Assembly: GCF_900099765.1 (NCBI RefSeq)
Contig: NZ_FNDX01000045.1
Span: forward strand, 1 to 50,005
Length of the DNA stretch: 50,005 nucleotides
From: Paenibacillus typhae
Lineage (GTDB): Bacteria; Bacillota; Bacilli; Paenibacillales; Paenibacillaceae
Direction: 5' to 3'
Part shown: positions 1 to 7,690 of the stretch, piece after piece
Layout: each line of letters opens with the position of its first letter
Numbering within the stretch: position 1 is the first letter of the stretch
The notes under the pieces: model-generated
Databases searched by the model: none
What the model saw: only the letters and a program-made list of their open reading frames with translations
Told to the model about the DNA's origin: nothing
Position numbers and translations under genes: made by a program

Positions 1-2
1 CG

Positions 3-368
3 AGCCGCAGTCAGGGCAGGAATGTGCGCCAAGTCATGGAGAAAGTGAAGATATACATTCGGGGATGGATGGGCTACTACTATGTGGCGGACATGAAACG
101 GATACTGCAAGGTTGGAGCGAATGGCTGCGAAGACGCCTGCGAATGTACATCTGGAAGCAATGGAAGAAGCCCAAAACAAAGGTGCAAAACCTACACAAG
201 CTAGGGATACCGGAGTGGCAGGCCCACCAGTGGGGAAATTCCCGACTTGGCTATTGGCGTATCGCCGGAAGCCCTGTACTGTCTCGTTCCATAACAAACG
301 AAAAGCTCGCACTGGCGGAATATTATGACTTCCCAGCACAGTACGAGCAATTACGTAAATTGCACTAA
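3..368 (+). CDS. ltrA: Group II intron reverse transcriptase/maturase, C-terminal fragment (partial at window edge)
   Basis: This frame is open from the first bases of the window and continues upstream, so only about the last 121 residues are seen. They match the maturase-specific (GIIM) and C-terminal region of LtrA-type proteins: a YIRGWMGYY motif followed by WLRRRLRMYIWKQWK and the closing segment around WGNSRLGYWRIAGSP. This region binds the intron RNA and promotes splicing. The in-frame GTG at 24 and ATG at 36 are internal codons, not starts. The stop precedes domain V by a few bases, as is usual. Whether the full enzyme is intact cannot be told from here. Confidence 0.88.
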   Translation, partial: SRSQGRNVRQVMEKVKIYIRGWMGYYYVADMKRILQGWSEWLRRRLRMYIWKQWKKPKTKVQNLHKLGIPEWQAHQWGNSRLGYWRIAGSPVLSRSITNEKLALAEYYDFPAQYEQLRKLH

Positions 369-370
369 TG

Positions 371-453
371 CGATTGAACCGCCGTATACCGAACGGTACG
401 TACGGTGGTGTGAGAGGTCGGCTACTCAGTCAATGGGTAGCCTCCTACTCGAT
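371..453 (+). ncRNA. Group II intron domains V and VI
   Basis: Directly after the maturase stop, CCGCCGTA (379-386) pairs with TACGGTGG (400-407), and an inner TACC/GGTA stem closes a GAAC loop. This is the compact catalytic hairpin expected for domain V. A second hairpin, GGCTACTCA paired with TGGGTAGCC (about 419-441), fits domain VI, and the predicted 3' splice end is GAT at 451-453. The assignment rests on the fold and its place after the maturase; no covariance model was run. Confidence 0.75.
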
Positions 454-513
454 AAGTAGCCGTGCTTCCGGACTGCAATCTAAATGGAGTAGTCAATAAG
501 CCCCCTGCCATGA

Positions 514-541
514 CATAAAACCACGCCTTGTTGGCGTAGCC
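514..541 (-). terminator. Probable terminator of the 569-970 gene
   Basis: Read on the minus strand, ACGCC-AACAA-GGCGT forms a short stem followed by GGTTTTAT, 30 to 50 bases downstream of the stop of the small membrane protein. The stem is short and the T-run is interrupted, so this is a moderate call. Confidence 0.45.
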
Positions 542-568
542 TCTTATCTTTTTCTTGCAAATATACAA

Positions 569-970
569 TTACCTCCTTTCCTGCATCCCACGAATAACTT
601 TAACGGCATTGATTTCCCAATTCCATTTGTCACGATTGAGTAAAAATAATAATTCACCAGAATACACATGTGCAAGCTCATTATTGGAATTATAAATCAT
701 TATTTCAAAGCCCGTTAAAATTTCTACCTTATTTAGAGAACGGTTAATGACTTTTTGCTTAACTAAGGGAGCGGGTAAACCATTTTGCTCTTCAAAATTT
801 AGAAACTCAGCTATGTTATCAGGATACATTTTCAAATTACTTTTCTTTGATTGAAATTCGGTTATGTAGCGATTGATTTCATTTTTTGGCAGGCTGTATA
901 CTGTTATTCCTCCGATTATAACTACCCCTATAACTAAAATAATTACTGCTTTAATGATATTTTTATTCAT
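569..970 (-). CDS. Small membrane-anchored protein of unknown function
   Basis: This is a 133-residue protein with one clear N-terminal hydrophobic segment (about residues 7-27, rich in I, V and G) after a short Lys-containing start, so it is a signal anchor or uncleaved signal peptide. The rest is a polar extracytoplasmic domain of about 105 residues that I do not recognise; it has regions compatible with a small alpha/beta fold and a basic C-terminus. The ATG at 970 is preceded by GGAGG at a good distance, so the gene is real. It is more A+T-rich than metNIQ and sits beside a mobile intron, which would fit acquired DNA. No function is proposed. Confidence 0.7.
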   Translation of the reverse strand: MNKNIIKAVIILVIGVVIIGGITVYSLPKNEINRYITEFQSKKSNLKMYPDNIAEFLNFEEQNGLPAPLVKQKVINRSLNKVEILTGFEIMIYNSNNELAHVYSGELLFLLNRDKWNWEINAVKVIRGMQERR

Positions 971-1344
971 GTTACTGATCCTCCTGACTTTAACTCAACT
1001 ATAACTGGAATAAGGGCTGCTAATGTAACTCAATCATGAACACTGCTTGAACGGCCAGTTGGATATGTTAGATAGAGCCATGGATTTCCGCCCAACCCCC
1101 TTATTTTATGTCTCCATTTAGCTTATACAGCAGCAGGATAATTTTAACTTCAGCCGCACATCCTTAGAGGAAGGGAATCCTTCCATAGGTCTGATATATC
1201 ATTTTAAAAATAAATGATGACACAGTGAAGGTTATGCCTTATTATTTAAAGAGATTTTTAATAAAACAGTTTTAAAATAGTTGTAGTACACTTTACGGGG
1301 GAACAAGCTTTATTATCAGCAGGTCCGGAGAGGGGCGGAATACG
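971..1344. other. 374-base region without a gene, upstream of metN
   Basis: The stretch is A+T-rich. It holds one perfect short hairpin, GGAAGG-GAAT-CCTTCC at 1169-1184, of unknown role. I looked for an S-box (SAM riboswitch) or T-box before metN and found neither signature. A promoter for metN is likely in the A+T-rich part (1240-1290), but no good -35/-10 pair stands out. Confidence 0.5.
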
Positions 1345-2100
1345 ATTTTAGCGCTGAGCGGAGTAAGTAAGAGCTTCGAACTGAAGGAAGGCAGTCACCA
1401 CGCGGTCAGGGATGTATCGCTTACAGTAAAACCGGCTTCGATCCACGGCATTATCGGGGCCAGCGGAGCCGGCAAATCGACGCTGCTGCGCCTGATGAAT
1501 CTGCTGGAGCGACCTGATAAGGGCACTGTAACAGCAGGCGGCAAGGAGCTGACAGCATTAACAGAGACAGAGCTGCGCCGGGAGCGGCAGAAGATCGGGA
1601 TGATCTTTCAGCATTTTAACCTTGTCGCCAATGCTACTGTCAGCCGCAATGTGGAGATTCCGCTCGAGCTGGCCCGTGTGCCGAAGGGAGAACGCCGGAA
1701 GCGGGTCGCCGAGGTGCTCGATTTTGTCGGCCTGACTGACAAAGCAGAACAGTATCCGGCCCGGCTCAGCGGGGGGCAACGCCAGCGGGTGGCGATTGCC
1801 CGCGCCCTTGCGAACAGCCCGCAGCTGCTGCTGTGCGACGAGCCGACCTCTGCACTGGACCCGGTCACGACGGCGGATATCCTCGGGGTGCTGAAGCATA
1901 TTAACGCCGTGCTCGGTGTAACGATCGTGATTGTCACCCATGAGCTGGATGTGGTGCGCAGCATCTGCACTGAGGTATCCGTCATGCAGGACGGAAGAAT
2001 CGTGGATGCCTTCTCCCGCGAGGAGAACGGGTTCCTTCCGCCTTCGGGGCATTCCGGCTCCTACCGCGAGCAGATTACCGGCAAGGCAGGTGGGCGATAA
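1345..2100 (+). CDS. metN: Methionine ABC transporter ATP-binding protein MetN, short form with non-ATG start
   Basis: This is the ATPase of a MetNIQ-type importer that drives uptake of methionine across the membrane. The protein has about 251 residues: Walker A GASGAGKST (about 38-46), signature LSGGQRQRV (about 141), Walker B LLLCDEP (about 161) and an H-loop THEL near 200. No ATG, GTG or TTG exists in frame between the stop at 1273-1275 and the ATG at 1495, which lies after Walker A and cannot be the start. The ATT at 1345 is preceded by GGAGAGGGG and matches where MetN proteins begin; another ATT at 1312, after GGGGGA, is possible. MetN proteins usually have about 340 residues with a C-terminal NIL regulatory domain; here the protein ends after the nucleotide-binding domain. 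The stop overlaps the metI start by one base. Confidence 0.88.
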   Translation: MLALSGVSKSFELKEGSHHAVRDVSLTVKPASIHGIIGASGAGKSTLLRLMNLLERPDKGTVTAGGKELTALTETELRRERQKIGMIFQHFNLVANATVSRNVEIPLELARVPKGERRKRVAEVLDFVGLTDKAEQYPARLSGGQRQRVAIARALANSPQLLLCDEPTSALDPVTTADILGVLKHINAVLGVTIVIVTHELDVVRSICTEVSVMQDGRIVDAFSREENGFLPPSGHSGSYREQITGKAGGR

Positions 2101-2762
2101 TGTGGGAAAGCATGCTGAAATACCAGGATCTGATGTGGCAGTCGATCGGCGAAACCTTTGTCATGGTCGGGATATCGATTCTGGCAGCCTTGCTGGTCGG
2201 GCTTCCGCTGGGTACGGTGCTGTATTTTTGCCGCAAGGGCCAGCTTTATGAGAACCGGAGCCTGTCGCTGACGCTGAACAGCATCGTTAACGTGGTCCGC
2301 TCCTTTCCGTTCCTGCTGCTGGTGGTGGCGCTCATTCCGGTGACACGCTTCCTGGTCGGAACCTCTATCGGAACATTGGCCTCGACGGTGCCTCTGTCCG
2401 TGGTCGCCATTGCCTACTATGCGCGTCTGGTGGAGCAGTCCCTGCTTGAGGTTCCCAGAGGAACGATTGAGGCTGCCTTGTCCATGGGGGCATCGAAGCT
2501 GGAGCTGATTTTCAAGTTCCTGTATGTAGAAGCGCGGTCGGGACTGGTGCTCGGCCTTACGGCCTCGACGATCAGCTTTATTTCGTTTTCAACGGTGATG
2601 GGTGTGGTTGGCGGCGGAGGCGTCGGCGATTTTGCCATCCGTTACGGGTACCAGCGGTTTGAGACAGAAGTGATGGTCTACGCCATCGTCGTTATGATTG
2701 TGCTCGTGCAGCTGATCCAGTTCACTGGAAGCACTGTGGCAAGACTGCTGGATAAGCGCTGA
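2100..2762 (+). CDS. metI: Methionine ABC transporter permease MetI
   Basis: This is a 220-residue permease of the MetI family, which forms the membrane channel of the methionine importer. Five hydrophobic segments are visible: about 15-45, 58-80, 85-105, 145-175 and 190-212. The coupling loop EAALSMGASKLELIF, an EAA-type motif that contacts MetN, lies at about residues 122-136. The length is normal for the family. The ATG overlaps the metN stop (TAATG), implying coupled translation. An antisense open frame covers the same region but is only a shadow of this gene. Confidence 0.93.
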   Translation: MWESMLKYQDLMWQSIGETFVMVGISILAALLVGLPLGTVLYFCRKGQLYENRSLSLTLNSIVNVVRSFPFLLLVVALIPVTRFLVGTSIGTLASTVPLSVVAIAYYARLVEQSLLEVPRGTIEAALSMGASKLELIFKFLYVEARSGLVLGLTASTISFISFSTVMGVVGGGGVGDFAIRYGYQRFETEVMVYAIVVMIVLVQLIQFTGSTVARLLDKR

Positions 2763-2845
2763 TTTAAGGAAAGACTGAAGTCGGAATGTGCAGGCTGTAC
2801 TATTTTGAAATCCAAAATATAAACACCGGGGGTTATTGAAAAACA

Positions 2846-3700
2846 ATGAAAAAGTCCATGATTGCGATGCTGATGCTGTTCGTCCTGATTGCCGCAGGCT
2901 GCGGTAACAACACTAACAATGCTCAAAATGCCGCAAAAGCTACGGAAGCGCCTGCCGCAACAGCAGCAGCTACAGAACCCGTAAAAATCAAGGTAGCGAC
3001 ACTGATTCCCCCGATGACAGATATTCTTGACATTGTAAAACCGCTGCTGCTGGAGGACGGGGTGGACATGGAGATCGTTGTATTGTCCGACAATGTACAG
3101 CCGAACGAGGCGCTGGCGAACAAGGAAGTGGACGCAAACTTCTTCCAGCATGTGCCTTACATGACGCAGTTCAATGACAGCAAGGGCTCGAACCTCGTTC
3201 CGGTACAGCCTGTGTATGATGCAATCTACGGCGGCTATTCCAAAAAGTACAAATCCATTGAAGAGCTGCCGGAAGGCGCGAAGCTGGTAATGGCCAATGA
3301 CCCGTCGAATATCGGACGTTCGCTGCAGATGTTTGCCGACGCCGGTCTGATCAAGCTGAAGGATGGAGTAGGCATCACAGCAACCCAGGCGGATATTACG
3401 GAGAATCCGAAGAACTTCAAGTTCGAGGAAGTCGATCTGCTGATGCTGGCCCGGATGATGGATGACGGCGACCTGGTGGCAATGACTCCGGCTTATGCCA
3501 GTCCGCTTGGCCTGACCCCGAAGAAGGATGCGCTGATTACCGAGCGTGAGGATTCCGAATTTACAATCACTCTCGTAGCCCGTGAAGACAATCAGGATTC
3601 CGATGCCATCCAGAAGCTGGCGAAACGGATCAGCGGTCCGGAAGTGAAGAAGTTCCTGGAAGATAATTATGCAGAGATCGCTCTGCCGGCTTTTAAATAA
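2846..3700 (+). CDS. metQ: Methionine-binding lipoprotein MetQ (NlpA family)
   Basis: This is a 284-residue substrate-binding lipoprotein that captures methionine outside the cell and delivers it to MetNI. The signal peptide MKKSMIAMLMLFVLIAAGC ends in a lipobox with Cys19 as the lipidation site, followed by an Asn/Ala-rich linker. The mature part matches the NlpA/MetQ family: KVATLIPPMTDIL at the start, then NVQPNEALANKEVDANFFQH and DPSNIGRSLQM. The ribosome site (GGGGG, about 13 bases before the ATG) is a little distant. An 83-base gap follows metI, and a hairpin terminator follows the gene. Confidence 0.93.
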   Translation: MKKSMIAMLMLFVLIAAGCGNNTNNAQNAAKATEAPAATAAATEPVKIKVATLIPPMTDILDIVKPLLLEDGVDMEIVVLSDNVQPNEALANKEVDANFFQHVPYMTQFNDSKGSNLVPVQPVYDAIYGGYSKKYKSIEELPEGAKLVMANDPSNIGRSLQMFADAGLIKLKDGVGITATQADITENPKNFKFEEVDLLMLARMMDDGDLVAMTPAYASPLGLTPKKDALITEREDSEFTITLVAREDNQDSDAIQKLAKRISGPEVKKFLEDNYAEIALPAFK

Positions 3701-3711
3701 CATGTAATGAA

Positions 3712-3754
3712 AGAGGTTGTCCCTGTGCACGATCACCGGGGCGCCTCTTTTTTT
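3712..3754 (+). terminator. Rho-independent terminator after metNIQ
   Basis: AGAGG at 3712-3716 pairs with CCTCT at 3744-3748, with an inner CCC/GGG match, followed by a run of T. It lies 11 bases after the metQ stop. Confidence 0.65.
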
Positions 3755-3795
3755 ATATTCAGGGTCCCCGCAAAGGCACTTAATCAGCGGATTAT

Positions 3796-4389
3796 TTAAG
3801 TGATACTATGCAGGTGAGAGACTCCCCCGATAATGAACGGGCTTACACGCTTGGCCAGCTCCGCGGGCGCTTCAGTCCGTCCATCCTGATTCCAGCGGTA
3901 GGTTACACCATAGATAGACCAGCTCAGCAGGGTTGCGGCGGAGGCTAATGCTTTTGGCTGGGCAGGTGTGCTTGTCGTTTTGCTGAGCAGACTGAGGATG
4001 AGCTGTTCGAGCTGGAGCTTAATATTTTCTTCAATCAGCAGTGCTACGGAATCATACTTCTTGACGCAATGCTGGCTTGATTCGTGGTAAGCACACAGGG
4101 CTCCGATAAGCTCCAGAAGAGTCTGGTCCGTTAACGTGGCTTCGGTATCAAGCTTTTGAACGACCAGAGTTGTGAAAGCACTGGACAGCATGGCTTCAAG
4201 CAGCGCGTATTTATCGGCAAAATGGGCATAAAACGTAGCCCTGTTAATAGTTGCGTTACCGGTAATATCACTGATCGTAATCTGGTTGAAGTCCTTGGTA
4301 TTCAGCAGCCGGAGGAAGGCGTCCAGAATCAGCTGCCGTGTCCGGATCACACGCGGATCGTTCGGGTTAGGGGATAGCATATTAGCCAT
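3796..4389 (-). CDS. TetR/AcrR family transcriptional regulator
   Basis: This is a 197-residue one-component regulator. The N-terminal TetR DNA-binding domain spans about residues 15-62, with the typical helix-turn-helix ITISDITGNATINRATFYAH followed by FADKYALLEAML. The C-terminal helical domain should bind a small ligand, unknown here; family members are usually repressors released by their ligand. The ATG at 4389 follows AAAGGAG. It is divergent from the old yellow enzyme gene, and the shared 237-base region carries dyads suited to TetR dimers, so local control of that gene and self-repression are likely by inference. Confidence 0.88.
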   Translation of the reverse strand: MANMLSPNPNDPRVIRTRQLILDAFLRLLNTKDFNQITISDITGNATINRATFYAHFADKYALLEAMLSSAFTTLVVQKLDTEATLTDQTLLELIGALCAYHESSQHCVKKYDSVALLIEENIKLQLEQLILSLLSKTTSTPAQPKALASAATLLSWSIYGVTYRWNQDGRTEAPAELAKRVSPFIIGGVSHLHSIT

Positions 4390-4472
4390 TGCTGATCACT
4401 CCTTTCTGGTGTAAAAAGATTCTTCTTATTATAGTCATGCGCCCGTGTGACAACAAATGTTTCTTTTTCTCC

Positions 4473-4521
4473 GACAATTGTCCGGGGGCTTCGCTTAAGC
4501 AACAATCCGGCGTGATTGTTG
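4473..4521. promoter_or_regulatory. Dyad operators between tetR-type gene and old yellow enzyme gene
   Basis: Two dyads stand in the divergent intergenic region. One is a perfect 10-base palindrome, GACAATTGTC (4473-4482). The other is an inverted repeat, CAACAAT-N8-ATTGTTG (4500-4521). The 22-base span of the second fits a TetR dimer site. Binding by the adjacent regulator is inference from position and symmetry. Confidence 0.5.
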
Positions 4522-4626
4522 GTTGTAGGGGGAGCGTCTGCTTGATAAGCTAGCCTACATATCCCGCCGTGAACGGCTGGGACAACAGTCCGGGTGAATA
4601 CCCGGAATATCAGGGAGGCGTTACAA

Positions 4627-5724
4627 TTGAGTAATGAGCAGCAGACACAATCACTGGAAGCCTTGTTTGAGCCCTATAAGGTTCAGCAATTAACCATACC
4701 TAACCGGATTGTCATGTCACCGATGGCGCGGGCCTTTTCCCCGCAGGGTGTGCCGGGAGAGGATGTAGCTGCATACTATAGCCGCCGCGCCGAGAATGAA
4801 GTCGGACTTGTGATTACAGAGGGGGCGGTCATCGGCCATCCGGCAGCGGCGAGTGAATCCAGATTGCCGGATATGTCCGGTGAGGCGGCTTTGGCAGGCT
4901 GGAGCAGCGTGGTGCGGCAGGTGCACGAAGCGGGGGGCACTATCTTCCCGCAGCTGGTGCATATGGGCATGATCCGCCCCGAAGGCACCGGGCCTAATCC
5001 GCAGGCGAAATCACTGGGGCCCTCAGGACTGGATCTTGAAGGCAATCAGGCTGGCGAGCCGATGACTGAACAGGATATTGCCGAGGTCATTCAGGCTTAT
5101 GCGGACGCAGCGGCGAATGCGCAGCGGATCGGCTTTGACGGAATCGAGCTTCACGGGGCACACGGTTTTCTGATTGATCAGTTCTTCTGGGCAAAAACAA
5201 ACCGGCGCACGGACCGTTACGGCGGTGATTATCTGCAGCGTACCACATTTGCGGCGGAAGTTGTGCGGGCCGTACGCGCTGCGGTCGGGCCGGATTATCC
5301 GGTTTCGATGCGGCTGTCCCAGTGGAAAATGGCGGACTACACTGCGAAGCTGTGGGATACACCGGAACAGTTGGAGCAGTTCCTGAACGTATTGGTTGAA
5401 GCGGGAGTGGACATTTTCCACGTCTCAACCCGCCGCTTCAACGAGCCGGGGTTTGCCGGATCAGAGCTCAGCCTCGCCGGCTGGGTGAAGAAGCTCAGCG
5501 GCAAGACGACGATTGCTGTCGGCTCCGTCGGTATGGCAGATGACGGGGAGGCCGGCGTACCCGGTTATCAGGAGCTAATGAACCGGCTGGAGCAGCAGGA
5601 ATTTGATCTGGTGGCCGTAGGCCGTGCGCTGCTCGGTGATCCGGCATGGGCGAGGAAGGTGCATGAAGGCAGGCTGAACGAGATTAAGCCGTTTACTCCG
5701 GAAGCTGCGGCTGTTCTATATTAA
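4627..5724 (+). CDS. NADH:flavin oxidoreductase, old yellow enzyme family
   Basis: This FMN-dependent ene-reductase of about 365 residues reduces activated C=C bonds in a TIM barrel, using NAD(P)H. Visible motifs are the N-terminal MSPMARAF strand, the HGAHGFLIDQFF motif with the substrate-binding pair His176/His179, TNRRTDRYGGDYLQR, which is typical of the family, and the C-terminal phosphate-binding strand VAVGRALLGDP. The start chosen is the TTG at 4627, eight bases after GGGAGG; a GTG at 4594 in the same frame lacks a ribosome site. The divergent TetR gene suggests induction by an electrophile or its own substrate, as with quinone- or enone-responsive relatives; the substrate is not known. 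Confidence 0.9.
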   Translation: MSNEQQTQSLEALFEPYKVQQLTIPNRIVMSPMARAFSPQGVPGEDVAAYYSRRAENEVGLVITEGAVIGHPAAASESRLPDMSGEAALAGWSSVVRQVHEAGGTIFPQLVHMGMIRPEGTGPNPQAKSLGPSGLDLEGNQAGEPMTEQDIAEVIQAYADAAANAQRIGFDGIELHGAHGFLIDQFFWAKTNRRTDRYGGDYLQRTTFAAEVVRAVRAAVGPDYPVSMRLSQWKMADYTAKLWDTPEQLEQFLNVLVEAGVDIFHVSTRRFNEPGFAGSELSLAGWVKKLSGKTTIAVGSVGMADDGEAGVPGYQELMNRLEQQEFDLVAVGRALLGDPAWARKVHEGRLNEIKPFTPEAAAVLY

Positions 5725-5750
5725 GCCGGGTGTTACAAGATAAAACGCTA

Positions 5751-5790
5751 AGCAGCGGTTCCTCCATCAAGGAGTGACCGCTGCTTTTTT
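5751..5790 (+). terminator. Terminator after the old yellow enzyme gene
   Basis: AGCAGCGGT (5751-5759) pairs perfectly with ACCGCTGCT (5777-5785) and is followed by six T. It may also slow transcription arriving from the opposing phosphoesterase gene. Confidence 0.85.
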
Positions 5791-5826
5791 GAAATTCTCT
5801 AGTCATGTCGTTGTAAGCGGCTGACA

Positions 5827-6753
5827 TTAGCCCCTAGTTTTCAGCAGCACAGGAACCTCGAAGCATGCTGATTCAATCCACGTTCCAGTGGTAAAATCGC
5901 GCCCGCGCACCAGCACCTTATCGCTGTACACTTCAATATAATACCCCTGGCTGCCGTCCAGGTGGACATCCTCATTGTTCCACAGATACGCAACCGAGGC
6001 TGCATTAAACATCGCGGCCGTCTCCCCGTTACCCGGGAACATCGTATGCTCCGATTCCAGTTCCCAGTGGGTATGACCGGTAAACAGCAGAGTCTGCGGG
6101 AATCTGTCGAGAATAGCCCGCAGCTCTTTGTCTTGCGTAACGCCGTACCATTCCTGTTCTTCAAGAGAGCCGGCTACAGTATTCATCAGCGGCTGATGCA
6201 GGAATAGAAAGACGGGCTGATCCGCTGCAGCCGATCCGCCGTCAGGCCGCTCGCCAAGCTTCCGCTCCAGCCACTGGAGCTGTTCTTCCGACAGGCTGCA
6301 GAAGATCGGCAATCCTTTCTCGGTTCCCAGGAAAATAAAATGATACCCGCCGATCCAGTGATCGTGATAGGGCCCCGGGGAACCCATGCGGGAGGTGTAC
6401 ATTCCGAGACGTGACTCCCAGTCGCCCAGACAGGCCTCCGCCAATTGCGGCTGCCAGTGGCCGATGCCGACATCGTGATTGCCCAGCGTATAACGGATTT
6501 CCGGCAGGACCGTCCGGTACTGGCCGAGAATCCGCTGTACCTCGGTATATTCCTCCGGGAAGCCGTGGTCGGTAATATCGCCGATATGCATGATCCCGCT
6601 GCTGCCCCGGGCATGGACGGCCAGATCCTGCAGGGCACGCTCAAAGTTCCGGTTATACTCATGGGCAGGGTCAGCGGTGACATGGGTATCGGTAATAATC
6701 TGAAAGGTGAGCAGCGGCGTTTCTCCGCCCGTTAACTTGGTCTCCGTCTGCAA
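5827..6753 (-). CDS. Calcineurin-like metallophosphoesterase
   Basis: This 308-residue two-metal phosphoesterase shows the ordered metal-binding motifs of the family: DTH (residues 22-24), GDITDHG (about 64), GNHDVG (about 96), a histidine in FLFLHQPL and GHTHWE near residue 227. It has no signal peptide, so it acts in the cytoplasm on an unknown phosphate ester, diester or nucleotide. The start is the TTG at 6753, seven bases after AAGGAGG. It is the last gene of a minus-strand run after a HAD phosphatase (30-base gap) and a Ugp-like importer, which points to a role in processing an imported phosphorylated compound; that link is inference. Confidence 0.88.
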   Translation of the reverse strand: MQTETKLTGGETPLLTFQIITDTHVTADPAHEYNRNFERALQDLAVHARGSSGIMHIGDITDHGFPEEYTEVQRILGQYRTVLPEIRYTLGNHDVGIGHWQPQLAEACLGDWESRLGMYTSRMGSPGPYHDHWIGGYHFIFLGTEKGLPIFCSLSEEQLQWLERKLGERPDGGSAAADQPVFLFLHQPLMNTVAGSLEEQEWYGVTQDKELRAILDRFPQTLLFTGHTHWELESEHTMFPGNGETAAMFNAASVAYLWNNEDVHLDGSQGYYIEVYSDKVLVRGRDFTTGTWIESACFEVPVLLKTRG

Positions 6754-6783
6754 AAACTCGCCTCCTTGAGTATGATTTCTTAC

Positions 6784-7587
6784 TTATTGAAAAGCCAGCT
6801 CCTCATAAGACTGCACAACGGCATCAGCATCTGGCAGCAAATGATCAAGCAGTGCTTTAGCTGAAGAATCCCCCGGCACAGCAGCTCCGGCGTCCGGTGC
6901 AATGGATACCGCAACAGCTGCGCCCGCCGCCTTGGCCATGCGCATATCGCCGTTCGTGTCCCCGATTACGGCGGCAGCGGAAGGCTGCACCCCAAGCTGC
7001 CTGCAGGCCAGCAGGGACATGTCCGGGAACGGCTTGCCGCGCTCCACCTGATCGGTGCCGATTACGGCCGAGAAATAATGGCGTATGCCGAGCCAGCGGA
7101 GATGCCTCTCCGCGGCTTCGGTATCATCTGCCGTCACTACGGCCAGTGCTATGCCCTGTGCATAGCACTCTTCCAGGAAGCGGAGCAGGCCGGGCAGCGG
7201 AAGGACGGGGCGGCTATGCTCCAGCATGGCGTCCGCTTCCCGGCGGCAGGCTTCCACCAGCTCCATCGACTCCGCCCAGGAGAGGCCGAGCAGATAGCCC
7301 TGCCAGCCAAGGATCGCGTACAGGTCATTCATCGTGCCCATGGCGAGCGGGCCATTGCGGTCGTAGCCTGTGATCCGGCCCTCGCTGTTGTGGACTGTGC
7401 CCAGCAGGTTGTTCAGGTACGTCTCAGGAAAGGTAAGGCCGCGCAGCTTCAGCTGCCGGATAAAATGCGTAAGCAGGCATTCACTCCAGCTTCCCCATAG
7501 GGAGACGAAGTCGAGCAGGGTGCCGTCCTTATCAAACAGGATTGCGGATATGTCGTAATTCCCCTGCGGGGTAACCAGCTCAGGCAT
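6784..7587 (-). CDS. HAD-superfamily hydrolase (phosphatase)
   Basis: This is a 267-residue cytoplasmic HAD phosphatase. Motif I FDKDGTLLDF carries the nucleophile and acid Asp residues near positions 19 and 21. Motif II is VVTADD, motif III the Lys in RGKPFPD, and motif IV GDTNGDM. A helical C1 cap of about 110 residues follows motif I, as in phosphoglycolate phosphatase and its relatives, so the substrate is probably a small phosphorylated metabolite. The ATG follows AAAGGAGG. The gene sits between the binding protein of the ABC importer and the metallophosphoesterase on the same strand, so co-transcription is likely. Confidence 0.88.
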   Translation of the reverse strand: MPELVTPQGNYDISAILFDKDGTLLDFVSLWGSWSECLLTHFIRQLKLRGLTFPETYLNNLLGTVHNSEGRITGYDRNGPLAMGTMNDLYAILGWQGYLLGLSWAESMELVEACRREADAMLEHSRPVLPLPGLLRFLEECYAQGIALAVVTADDTEAAERHLRWLGIRHYFSAVIGTDQVERGKPFPDMSLLACRQLGVQPSAAAVIGDTNGDMRMAKAAGAAVAVSIAPDAGAAVPGDSSAKALLDHLLPDADAVVQSYEELAFQ

Positions 7588-7690
7588 GGCTGCGGCCTCC
7601 TTTATTGTAATTTCACGTCATTTATGATTCATATCGTAGTATATTTACGGGATTAATCACCGGATGAAGCTAGTCCGTTCTGCCCGGCAA

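Larger units (their letters stand above)
1..453 (+). mobile_element. Group II intron, 3' portion
   Basis: The window opens inside a group II intron. It shows the C-terminal part of the intron-encoded maturase followed by RNA that folds like domains V and VI, ending at a CCTACTCGAT-type 3' boundary near 453. The 5' part, with the reverse transcriptase domain and domains I-IV, lies outside the window, so completeness and mobility cannot be judged. The intron points in the same direction as metN but is separated from it by an opposing small gene. Confidence 0.85.

Noticed and set aside
1..453. Complete, mobile group II intron
   Set aside because: Only the 3' end is in the window; the reverse transcriptase domain and 5' structure cannot be examined.
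971..1344. SAM riboswitch (S-box) or T-box before metN
   Set aside because: I looked for the conserved S-box and T-box signatures in this region and saw neither; only a small GGAAGG/CCTTCC hairpin is present.
2678..3736. Long open frame antisense to metQ (352 codons)
   Set aside because: It is the complement of clear metI and metQ genes, has no ribosome site and reads as a low-complexity, Leu/His-rich shadow protein.
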